Assembly (NCBI GenBank): GCA_051001995.1
Contig: JBPCMT010000166.1
Coordinates: 1-9,036 of the forward strand
Direction: 5' to 3'
DNA from: CAWEHQ01 sp051001995
GTDB taxonomy: Bacteria > Actinomycetota > Thermoleophilia > Solirubrobacterales > Thermoleophilaceae
Length of the DNA: 9,036 bases
Shown: piece after piece, positions 1 to 6,001 of the stretch
How positions within the stretch are numbered: position 1 is the first letter of the stretch
Layout: each line of letters opens with the position of its first letter
Notes under the pieces: model-generated
What the model was told of the DNA's origin: nothing
What the model saw: only the letters and a program-made list of their open reading frames with translations
Databases searched by the model: none
Made by a program: the position numbers and the translations under genes

Positions 1-215
1 CGGCTTGGAGCGATCGCCTTCCTGGGGCGGCGCGACGGCAGAGGTCGTCTCATTGGGAGGTCGTCGGGTGGTTGCCATCGCCGATTCGGTCGGCGGTCCC
101 ATCGATGTTCTCTTTGAAAACTGGTCAGAAAGGATGCTCATCCGGTCTGACCAATTTGAAGAAGTGATACGGGCACCAGGCTCGCCCCCCGAGGGTCGAG
201 CAGGCCGGGCCTCCG
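1..215. other. Left-edge region without an assignable gene
   Basis: This stretch lies beyond the stop codon of the minus-strand crotonase gene. It is visibly less GC-rich than the rest, with runs such as TTTGAAAA and CAATTTGAAGAAG. One plus-strand frame is open from the left edge through to a TGA at 266-268. Its middle part (VVAIADSVGGPIDVLFENW) looks somewhat protein-like, but its last 50 bases run antisense into the crotonase gene and become Arg/Ala-rich, and its third codon positions are less GC-biased than those of the neighbours. A minus-strand frame opening with ATG near 137 also runs off the left edge, but it is Pro/Thr/Ser-rich like an antisense shadow. I recognise neither. The stretch may be an intergenic spacer or the 3' end of a gene that starts outside the window. 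The only firm structure is the palindrome at 118-157. Confidence 0.4.
118..157 (-). terminator. Hairpin, probable terminator of the minus-strand operon
   Basis: Two 12-base arms face each other: AAACTGGTCAGA (118-129) and TCTGACCAATTT (146-157). An inner pair, GGATG and CATCC (132-136 and 139-143), makes a two-tier stem interrupted by an AA/GG internal loop. The only imperfection in the outer arms (C121 against A154) becomes a U-G wobble in minus-strand RNA but a C-A mismatch in plus-strand RNA. The minus-strand copy is followed by a short U run (GUUUUC). It starts about 59 bases after the crotonase stop codon. This fits an intrinsic terminator for the minus-strand operon, though the U run is short. 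A protein-binding palindrome is the alternative. Confidence 0.45.
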
Positions 216-1106
216 CTAGCGCCGCGGGTCGTCGAACGGCTCGTCGCGCTCGCGCACGGCAGCCTTGAACCCCGCCTCGGCCGCGCGGGCTTGGAAGGCG
301 TAGCCCTCCTTGGTGTGGCGGGCGATGCCGTCGAACACCGTTCCCAGCGTTCTCGTGGCGCGCTCGTCCAGCGACGCGTTCACGAGCAGCTTCATCATCA
401 CTAGCTGGTTGACCGGAAGGCGCGCGATTCGCTCGACCAGCGCGTCGAAGCGCTCGTCGAGCTCCGCCGCAGCAGGCGCCTCGATCGCGAGGCCCCACTC
501 GAGTGCCTCGGCGCCCGTGATCAGGTCCCCCGTGAAGAGCAGGCGCTTCGCCCGCTGCGGGCCGATGCGATCGGCCCATCGCGCCGTGGTCGGCACGCCC
601 CACACGCGGGCGGGCGGGTAGCCGATCCTCGCGTCGTCGGCGATTACGAGCAGGTCGGCGCAGAGCGCCATGTCGGTGCCGCCGGCCACGCAGAAGCCAT
701 GCACCTTGCAGACCACCGGCTTGTCGCACTCGGCCAGGCTCATGAAGCCGCGGACGTTGCGGCTCATCATCTGCCAGTCGACGATCGGGTCCCAGGGCTC
801 GCCGGGGTCGTGGTTGCGAGCCTGGACCTGCGGATCGAGCGGGGAGCCGGGAGGAGCGCCGGCGGCGGCTCCGGCCATCCCGCCCTCCGCCGACTCCACG
901 AGGTCGTAGCCGCCGCAGAATCCCTTGCCGTTGCCGGCCAGCGCGATCACGTGCACGGCCGGGTCGAGGTCGGCGCGCTCGACGCAGGCCGCGAGCTCGC
1001 GCGGCATCGCCAGGGTGATGCCGTTGCCCCGCTCGGGGCGATCGAGGGTGACGCGCGCGACCCTGCCCGTCACCTCGTAGGTGAGGGTGTCGAGCCGCTC
1101 GGTCAA
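216..1106 (-). CDS. Crotonase / enoyl-CoA hydratase family protein
   Basis: This is a 296-residue member of the crotonase superfamily, which acts on acyl-CoA thioesters in the cytoplasm. The oxyanion-hole segment AGNGKGFCGGYDL is at residues 57-69 and the second one, KVHGFCVAGGTDMALCADL, at 134-152. The family core YPPARVWGVPT (163-173) and KRLLFTGDLITGAEALEWGL (187-206) follow. Aligned by eye to rat enoyl-CoA hydratase, the positions of Glu144 and Glu164 hold Asp145 and Pro165, so classical hydration may not be its reaction. The link between the oxyanion loop and KPVVCKVHG is about 60 residues, roughly twice the usual length. I chose the TTG at 1106, 17 bases after the preceding stop. The ATG at 1154 would add an Arg/Ser-rich extension lying out of frame over the end of the dehydrogenase gene. 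No clear ribosome site precedes the TTG, so the start is uncertain. It is the last gene of a TetR / acyl-CoA dehydrogenase / crotonase operon. Confidence 0.9.
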   Translation of the reverse strand: MTERLDTLTYEVTGRVARVTLDRPERGNGITLAMPRELAACVERADLDPAVHVIALAGNGKGFCGGYDLVESAEGGMAGAAAGAPPGSPLDPQVQARNHDPGEPWDPIVDWQMMSRNVRGFMSLAECDKPVVCKVHGFCVAGGTDMALCADLLVIADDARIGYPPARVWGVPTTARWADRIGPQRAKRLLFTGDLITGAEALEWGLAIEAPAAAELDERFDALVERIARLPVNQLVMMKLLVNASLDERATRTLGTVFDGIARHTKEGYAFQARAAEAGFKAAVRERDEPFDDPRR

Positions 1107-1122
1107 GCGGCGCCCGGTCCGG

Positions 1123-2703
1123 TCACGCGAGCAGCGTCCGCTCGACGATCGCATCGGCGTCGACCCCCGCGGGCAGGGTGCCGAAGGCGCGGCCGCCCTC
1201 GCCGAGGCGCGCCGCGCAGAAGGCGTCGGCCACCGGCGCCGGCGCGTGGCGTACGAGCAGGCTCGCCTGGAGAGTCACCGCGAGCTCCTCGACCACCCGG
1301 CGCGCGTGCCACTGCGGGTCCTCGCCGGTCAGGGTGGCGAGGCCCCGCTCGACCCGCGCCAGGTGGCGGTCGAGGTGGTCGTTCGCGCCCGCCGCCAGCC
1401 GGCACTCGTCGAGGAAGGCCGGCAACCCTTCGGGTTCCTTCGCCGCCGCCCGCAGGACGTCGAGCGCGGCCACGTTCCCCGAGCCCTCCCAGATCGAGTT
1501 GAGCTCGATGTCGCGGTAGATCCCCGGCATCGGCGACTCCTCGACGTATCCGTTGCCGCCGTGGCACTCGAGCGCCTCGACCGCGAGCGGAGCGCCGCGC
1601 TTGCAGACCCAGTACTTCATGATCGCGGTGGCGAAGCGGCGGAACGGGCCGCCGCCCTCGTCGAAGGCGCGCGCCACCCGGAGCGCGGCCGCGGTTGCCG
1701 CTTCGGACTCGATCGCCAGGTCGGCCAGCACGTTGCGCATCGCGGGCTGCTCGACCAGCCGCGCGCCGAATGCAGAGCGATGCCGCGCGTGGTGGACCGC
1801 CTCGGCGACCGCCCGGCGCATCCCCGCCGCGGTCCCGAGGATGCAGTCGAGCCGGGTGTGGTTGACCATCTCGATGATCGTCGCCACGCCGCGGCCCTCC
1901 TCGCCCACGAGGCGGCCGCGGGCGCGCTTGAACTCGACCTCCGAGGAGGGGAGCGAGCGCGTGCCGAGCTTGTCCTTCAGCCGCTGGAGCTCGAAGCCGG
2001 CGCCGCGCTCGACGAGGAAGCACGAGAGGCCCCCGGGCGCCTGGGCGAGGACCAGGAAGACGTCGGCCGACGGGTAGGAGCAGAACCACTTGTGGCCGTT
2101 GAGCTCGTAGTCGCCGTCGCCCGCCGGCTCGGCGCGGGTCGTGTTGGCTCGCACGTCGGAGCCGCCCTGCTTCTCGGTCATCGCCATCCCCGCGAGCGCG
2201 CCCGACCCGTAGTCCGGGCGCGTCAGCCGCGGCTCCCATTCGGCGGCCAGCTCGGGCTCGCGCCGCAGCGCGGGCACCCCCGCGTAGGTCATCGAGATCG
2301 GGCACATCGGCCCCGAGAGCACCTGGCTCCAGATCGCGAACAGCGCGCCGCGGACGACATGCGCGCCCTGACGCGAGGAGCGCCACGGGAGCGAGGGCAG
2401 CTCGCGCTCGACCCCGATCGACAGCAGCCAGTGCCACGACGGGTCGAGGTCGACCTCGTCCACGCGCCGCCCGTAGCGGTCGTGGGTGAGAAGGCGCGGC
2501 TCGTTGCGCTCCGCGCGCCGCGCGTGCTCGTGCGCCTCGGCGGAGCCGGCGACCGCGCCGAGGTCGCGCGCACGGTCCAGGCCCCAGCCGCCGCCCTCGC
2601 GCTCGAGCCCCTCGCGCAGCGCAGCATCCGCGTCGAAGACGTTGTGGCCCTCGAGCGGCGGTGGCTGGTTCTCCACCTCATGCGTAGGCGTGATCACGGA
2701 CAT
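1123..2703 (-). CDS. aidB: AidB-like acyl-CoA dehydrogenase
   Basis: This 526-residue FAD flavoprotein belongs to the AidB branch of the acyl-CoA dehydrogenases and matches that branch along its whole length (E. coli AidB is about 540 residues). Branch hallmarks are the N-terminal NQPPPLEGHNVF (12-23), GPMCPISMTYAGVPAL (131-146), the flavin-binding MTEKQGGSDVRANTTRAE (175-192), GHKWFCSYPSAD (203-214), LKDKLGTRS (242-250), and MKYWVCKRG (362-370) followed by ECHGGNGYVEESPMPGIYRD (379-398). Glu406 in NSIWEGSGN lies where medium-chain dehydrogenase carries its catalytic base, so oxidation of an acyl-CoA is chemically possible. The C-terminal helical domain, which in E. coli AidB binds DNA, is present. 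E. coli AidB belongs to the Ada alkylation response. Here the partners are a TetR regulator and a crotonase, which favours a metabolic acyl-CoA role. The ATG at 2703 has a good ribosome site and lies 26 bases inside the tetR gene. The symbol names the family, not a proven function. Confidence 0.9.
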   Translation of the reverse strand: MSVITPTHEVENQPPPLEGHNVFDADAALREGLEREGGGWGLDRARDLGAVAGSAEAHEHARRAERNEPRLLTHDRYGRRVDEVDLDPSWHWLLSIGVERELPSLPWRSSRQGAHVVRGALFAIWSQVLSGPMCPISMTYAGVPALRREPELAAEWEPRLTRPDYGSGALAGMAMTEKQGGSDVRANTTRAEPAGDGDYELNGHKWFCSYPSADVFLVLAQAPGGLSCFLVERGAGFELQRLKDKLGTRSLPSSEVEFKRARGRLVGEEGRGVATIIEMVNHTRLDCILGTAAGMRRAVAEAVHHARHRSAFGARLVEQPAMRNVLADLAIESEAATAAALRVARAFDEGGGPFRRFATAIMKYWVCKRGAPLAVEALECHGGNGYVEESPMPGIYRDIELNSIWEGSGNVAALDVLRAAAKEPEGLPAFLDECRLAAGANDHLDRHLARVERGLATLTGEDPQWHARRVVEELAVTLQASLLVRHAPAPVADAFCAARLGEGGRAFGTLPAGVDADAIVERTLLA

Positions 2704-3340
2704 GCGCAGGCTCCCTTCCGATTGCGTTGAGACAGAACTGGACGATCGAGGCGATCAGCGTCTCGTGCGAAGGATGGGCGTCTCCGGTGGCGGGCTCGGC
2801 GCCCGCGCGCGGCGATAGCGGGCCGACGAGCGTCTCGCCGAGCGCACCCACGAGCGCCGCCGCGACGGTCGAGGCGTCGAGCGGCTCGAGCTCCCCGCTC
2901 GCCACGGCCTCGCGCAACACGCCGGCGAACACGTCGCGGTAACCGCGCCGGAACGCCAGCCGCTCGGCCTCGACCGCGGGGTCGACCGGCTCGGCGATCA
3001 GCGCATAGGCGAGCGTTGGGCCCGCGAGCGCGCGGCGCGCGAACGCCTCGGCGGCGACGGCGATCCGCGTTCGGGCAGTGTTGTCCGACGAGTCGGCCAC
3101 CCGCGCCACGACGTCGAGCTCGCGTTGCGAGGCCCGCCGGAAGACCTCGGCGAAGAGGTCGGCTTTCGAGGCGAAGTGGCGGTACACGCTGCCGGTGGCC
3201 ACGCCGGCGCGGGCGGCCACCGTCTGAACGCTCGCCGAGGCGTATCCGCCCTGGGCCACCTGGGCGAGGGCGGCCGCGACGATCGCCTCGCGCGCGCGCA
3301 GCCTGCGCGCCTCCGACCGCTCGGTTGGCCGATAGGGCAT
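2678..3340 (-). CDS. TetR/AcrR-family transcriptional regulator
   Basis: This 220-residue protein has the TetR layout. An N-terminal helix-turn-helix spans residues about 13-60, with TVAARAGVATGSVYRHFASK (40-59) as the turn and recognition helix, then DLFAEVF. An all-helical ligand and dimer domain follows, ending in QFCLNAIGREP. The frame is open upstream to an ATG at 3379, but that start would place the palindromic operator (3352-3367) inside the coding region, and the added residues look unrelated to the family. The ATG at 3340, giving MPYRPTERSEARR, is therefore preferred, although no ribosome site is visible before it. The gene shares its last 26 bases with the AidB-like gene and is divergent from the M20 gene. 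By analogy with other TetR regulators beside fatty-acid genes, an acyl-CoA ligand is a reasonable guess. It probably represses its own operon through the palindrome and may also affect the divergent genes. Confidence 0.9.
   Translation of the reverse strand: MPYRPTERSEARRLRAREAIVAAALAQVAQGGYASASVQTVAARAGVATGSVYRHFASKADLFAEVFRRASQRELDVVARVADSSDNTARTRIAVAAEAFARRALAGPTLAYALIAEPVDPAVEAERLAFRRGYRDVFAGVLREAVASGELEPLDASTVAAALVGALGETLVGPLSPRAGAEPATGDAHPSHETLIASIVQFCLNAIGREPAHVRDHAYA
2711..2715 (-). promoter_or_regulatory. Ribosome binding site of the AidB-like gene
   Basis: Read on the minus strand, GGAAGGGAG ends 7 bases before the ATG at 2703. This fixes the start inside the end of the tetR gene and implies that the two genes are translationally coupled. 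Confidence 0.7.
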
Positions 3341-3351
3341 TCGGGCAAGGA

Positions 3352-3367
3352 GTGAATCACGATTCAC
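3352..3367. promoter_or_regulatory. Palindromic operator, probable TetR site
   Basis: GTGAATC-AC-GATTCAC is a perfect inverted repeat with 7-base arms and a 2-base centre. Its size and symmetry are typical of a TetR-dimer operator. It ends 11 bases upstream of the tetR start codon at 3340 and 62 bases upstream of the M20 start, so a bound repressor could block transcription of its own operon and possibly the divergent one. No second copy was seen in the window. The regulator-site pairing is inferred from position. Confidence 0.65.
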
Positions 3368-3416
3368 ACGCAGGCGCAAGGTGGGCGCGACGGTCGGGCA
3401 CGGCGGACGCCGTCGC

Positions 3417-3422
3417 TACCCT
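3417..3422 (+). promoter_or_regulatory. Candidate -10 element for a leaderless transcript
   Basis: TACCCT matches the TANNNT pattern of actinobacterial -10 boxes and ends 7 bases before the GTG start of the M20 gene. With that spacing, transcription would begin at or beside the start codon. The lack of any ribosome binding site before this GTG agrees with a leaderless message. No -35 element is evident. Confidence 0.35.
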
Positions 3423-3429
3423 CTCCGCC

Positions 3430-4524
3430 GTGGACGAGCGGGCTCTTTGCGAGCGGCTGATCACCTACGACACCTCCGCCGCGGAGGGGATACAGAGCGC
3501 CGCGGGGTTCGTCAAGGGCTGGCTCGAGGCGCGCGACATCGACGTGCGCAGCGGCGTCCACAAGGGCCGCCCGGTGCTCGCGGCGACCGTCGGGGCCGCG
3601 AGCGGCCCGACCGTGGTGCTGCACGGGCATCTGGACGTGGTCCCGGGCCGCGCGGAGCAGTTCCAGCCGCGGGTCGAGGGCGACCGCTTGATCGGCCGCG
3701 GCGCCTACGACATGAAGGGGGGGCTCGCCGGGATGATGTGCGCAACCCGCGACCTGGCGTCGCAGTCCGACGTGCGGGTGCACTTCGCCTGCGTCTCCGA
3801 CGAGGAGAACGACGACGACTCCGACAAGGGCTCGGACTGGCTCATCTCGCGGGGCTACGGCGGCAATTTCGCGGTCACCGGCGAGCCGACCGACCTGAAG
3901 ATCGGTGTGCAGGCCAAGGGCGTCGTGGCGGTGCGGATCGAGGTCCAGGGCAAGGCCGCCCACGGCTCGACTCCGTGGCTCGGCGACAACGCCGTGCTGA
4001 AGGCTGTCGACGTGTTCCGCCAGATCGAGTCGCTCCCGTTCGCGCGCGAGTCCTCGGACCTGTTCGACCGTCCGTCGATCAACCTCGGGCGGGTGCTCGG
4101 CGGCGACGCTCTCAACAAGGTGCCCGACAGCTGCGTGATCGACGTCGACATCAGGTACCTGCCGGGCCAGGATCGCGACGAGATCGTCGCGGCGATCGAC
4201 GCGCTGCCCGACACGCACGTCGCGGTGCTCTTCGAGCGCAACCCGGCGATCGTGGAGCCGGACGACCCGTTCGTCCGCGCCCTCGCCGACGCCGTGCGCG
4301 AGGACAGCGACCCCGTTTCGGTGGGCCGCGACGGGGCCTCGGACGCGGTCAGCTTCCAGAACGCCGGCGTGCCGGCGGTAGAGTTCGGCCCCACGGGCGA
4401 CGGTCATCACGGCCCCGAGGAGTGGGTCTCGATCGCTTCGCTCGAGAGCTACCGCCGTTCGCTCGTCGACTTCGTGCACCTCGTCCCGAAGGCGCTCGGC
4501 GCCACGAGGCTCCGCATTGCCTGA
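3430..4524 (+). CDS. M20-family metallopeptidase / ArgE-DapE-type deacylase
   Basis: This cytoplasmic two-metal hydrolase of 364 residues cleaves an amide bond, usually of an N-acylated amino acid or a small peptide. The full M20 set is visible: HGHLD (65-69) with metal ligands His67 and Asp69; GRGAYDMKGG (89-98) with bridging Asp94; SDEEN (123-127) with the catalytic and metal-binding Glu pair; TGEPTDLKIG (150-159); the lid domain GKAAHGSTPWLGDNAV (174-189), whose His178 reaches across the dimer; and the C-terminal GPTGDGHHGPEEW (320-332) with the last metal His. Length is normal for the family. The frame is open further upstream but there overlaps tetR antisense and is Arg/Pro-rich, so the GTG at 3430 was chosen. 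The LCP gene follows after 22 bases with no terminator. The substrate (succinyl-diaminopimelate, acetylornithine, a dipeptide or other) cannot be told from the sequence. Confidence 0.9.
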   Translation: MDERALCERLITYDTSAAEGIQSAAGFVKGWLEARDIDVRSGVHKGRPVLAATVGAASGPTVVLHGHLDVVPGRAEQFQPRVEGDRLIGRGAYDMKGGLAGMMCATRDLASQSDVRVHFACVSDEENDDDSDKGSDWLISRGYGGNFAVTGEPTDLKIGVQAKGVVAVRIEVQGKAAHGSTPWLGDNAVLKAVDVFRQIESLPFARESSDLFDRPSINLGRVLGGDALNKVPDSCVIDVDIRYLPGQDRDEIVAAIDALPDTHVAVLFERNPAIVEPDDPFVRALADAVREDSDPVSVGRDGASDAVSFQNAGVPAVEFGPTGDGHHGPEEWVSIASLESYRRSLVDFVHLVPKALGATRLRIA

Positions 4525-4534
4525 CGCCGCCCAA

Positions 4535-4540
4535 GAGGGA
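4535..4540 (+). promoter_or_regulatory. Ribosome binding site choosing the LCP start
   Basis: GAGGGA lies 6 bases before the TTG at 4547. A weaker GAGG (4506-4509) lies 7 bases before an in-frame TTG at 4517, which would overlap the M20 stop. The stronger, non-overlapping site favours 4547. Confidence 0.6.
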
Positions 4541-4546
4541 TCGACC

Positions 4547-6001
4547 TTGCCCGACGCCCCCAAGTCACCGAGCTTCTGGAAGCGCATCGTCGCCGGCGCG
4601 CTGCTGATCGTGCTCGCGAGCGCGGCCGGCTCGGCCGCGCTCGCCTTCAACGAGCTCGACAAGCTCGTGGCGGCGCTCGGCACGGGGCCGACGCTCGACC
4701 TCGGCGACGAGCTCGCGCTCGCCGGATCGGACCAGCCGCAGACGATCATGCTGCTCGGCTCCGACGAGCGCGCGGAGTCGGTCAAGAATGCGAACCCAGG
4801 CGCGTACGGCAAGCCGCGCTCGGACACCGTGATCCTGGTCCGGCTCGACCCCGAGAAGGGCGCCACGGCGCTGATGTCGCTGCCGCGCGACCTCAAGGTG
4901 CAGATCCCTGGCCACGGCACGGATCGCCTCAACGCCGCCTACGAGATCGGTGGGCCGAGGCTGACGCTCGAGACCGTCAAGCAGTTCACCGGGCTGCGGA
5001 TCAACCACGTCGTGAACGTCGACTTCGGCGGTTTCACAGAGATCGTCGACCGGCTCGGGTGCGTCTACACCGACGTCGACCGTAGCTACTTCTCCTCGGG
5101 GATCGAGTTCGCCTACATCAACCTCCACGCGGGCTACCAGCGGCTGTGTGGCGCGGACGCGCTCTCCTTCGTCCGCTTCCGCCACACCGACAACGACCTC
5201 GTCCGCGGCGCCCGCCAGCAGGAGTTCCTGCGCCAGGCCAAGGAGCAGTTCACGTTCGGGGAGCTGGTCTCCGACCGCAACCAGCTGCTGAGGATCTTCG
5301 GCGAGCACACGCAGTCGGACATCGACACCCGCGAGGAGACGCTCAGCCTGGTCAAGCTCCTGATCGAATCGGGTTCCCTGCCCGTCCGGGAGGTCCACTT
5401 CGAGGGGACGATCGGGGAGAGCTTCGTCACCGCGAGCAACGAGCAGGTCAAGGAGCTGGCTCAGGAGTTCCTGGGCGTGCAGGACACGGCGGGCCCCCGC
5501 GGCGGCGAGACCGCGACGACCGGCGGCGACGAGGACAAGAAGAAGCAGGACGGCGACGACGAGCCGACGCTCGAGGACTCGACGATCGACGGCCAGTCCC
5601 AGGCGCAGCAGGTCGAGGCCGAGGGTGTGGACATGCCGATCTTCTACCCGACGCAGAAGGTGCTGGGCGCGAGCTTCACCGAGGCGCCGAGCGCCTACTC
5701 GGTGCCGGTGGAGGGCGAGAAGGAGGACGCGCGCGCCTACCGGATCGTGGTGAGCACGGGCGTGCTCGGCGAGTACTACGGGATCCAGGGACTGGAGTGG
5801 ACAAACCCGCCGATCCTCGAGGACCCGACCGAGACGCGGACGATCGACGGCACCGACTACGACCTTCACTACGACGGCGACCGGCTGCGGCTCGTCTCGT
5901 GGGAGAGCAACAAGGCGGTCTACTGGGTCTCCAACACGCTGCTCCAGTCGCTCAGCGAGGAGGAGATGCTCGCGATCGCCTCCTCGGCGAAGGAGCTCTA
6001 G
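4547..6001 (+). CDS. LytR-CpsA-Psr (LCP) family cell-wall glycopolymer ligase
   Basis: LCP proteins are membrane-anchored enzymes that transfer polyprenyl-pyrophosphate-linked glycopolymers onto peptidoglycan outside the cell. This 484-residue protein has a short cytoplasmic N-terminus, one transmembrane segment (about 14-34) and an LCP domain (about 64-235). Signature stretches are IMLLGSDER (67-75), KPRSDTVILVRLDP (89-102), MSLPRDLKVQIPG (110-122), DRLNAAYEIGG (126-136), VNVDFGGFTEIVDRLGCV (157-173), and LCGADALSFVRFRHTDNDLV (200-219) followed by RGARQQEFL. The conserved Arg and Asp residues that bind pyrophosphate and metal are in place. A charged, Gly/Asp/Lys-rich linker (about 314-360) leads to a C-terminal domain (about 363-484) that is not the usual LytR_C domain. 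Its end, VYWVSNTLLQSLSEEEMLAI (458-477), faintly resembles the DUF4367/anti-sigma-type fold. The gene starts with TTG and runs directly into the sugar dehydrogenase gene, consistent with a surface-polysaccharide operon. Confidence 0.92.
   Translation: MPDAPKSPSFWKRIVAGALLIVLASAAGSAALAFNELDKLVAALGTGPTLDLGDELALAGSDQPQTIMLLGSDERAESVKNANPGAYGKPRSDTVILVRLDPEKGATALMSLPRDLKVQIPGHGTDRLNAAYEIGGPRLTLETVKQFTGLRINHVVNVDFGGFTEIVDRLGCVYTDVDRSYFSSGIEFAYINLHAGYQRLCGADALSFVRFRHTDNDLVRGARQQEFLRQAKEQFTFGELVSDRNQLLRIFGEHTQSDIDTREETLSLVKLLIESGSLPVREVHFEGTIGESFVTASNEQVKELAQEFLGVQDTAGPRGGETATTGGDEDKKKQDGDDEPTLEDSTIDGQSQAQQVEAEGVDMPIFYPTQKVLGASFTEAPSAYSVPVEGEKEDARAYRIVVSTGVLGEYYGIQGLEWTNPPILEDPTETRTIDGTDYDLHYDGDRLRLVSWESNKAVYWVSNTLLQSLSEEEMLAIASSAKEL
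5990..5995 (+). promoter_or_regulatory. Ribosome binding site of the sugar dehydrogenase
   Basis: AAGGAG is embedded in the last codons of the LCP gene, 6 bases before the TTG at 6002. That TTG abuts the LCP stop codon. The near-perfect site decides for this unusual start codon and suggests translational coupling. Confidence 0.75.

Larger units (their letters stand above)
3341..3429. promoter_or_regulatory. Divergent promoter region
   Basis: These 89 bases separate the start codons of tetR (leftward) and the M20 gene (rightward), so promoters for both operons should lie here or extend slightly into the genes. The region holds one perfect palindrome and a -10-like TACCCT. No convincing -35 element was found in either direction. 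On the minus strand, TTGCGC and TTCACT are 17 bases apart (within 3351-3379) and could form a weak tetR promoter whose -10 would be covered by the palindrome. Confidence 0.55.

Noticed and set aside
122..153. FadR/GntR-type operator (TGGTC...GACCA) at the left edge
   Set aside because: The half-sites recall the TGGTCnGACCA consensus, but each of the two possible copies is only a partial match, and the inner stem and strand-specific wobble fit an RNA hairpin better.
1081..2730. A 549-codon plus-strand open frame opposite the AidB-like gene
   Set aside because: It is an antisense shadow produced by high GC: Arg/Ala/Val/Leu-rich with no motifs, while the minus strand carries a full AidB-type protein.
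3016..3429. Upstream in-frame extension of the M20 gene
   Set aside because: The added residues are Arg/Pro-rich and lie antisense to tetR. The M20 family fold begins at the GTG at 3430, and the GTG at 3352 lies within the operator with its AAGGA directly abutting it.
3364..4932. A 522-codon minus-strand open frame across the M20 and LCP genes
   Set aside because: It has no recognisable domain and Arg/Ala/Asp/Val-rich composition, and it crosses the M20/LCP gene boundary antisense to two well-supported proteins.
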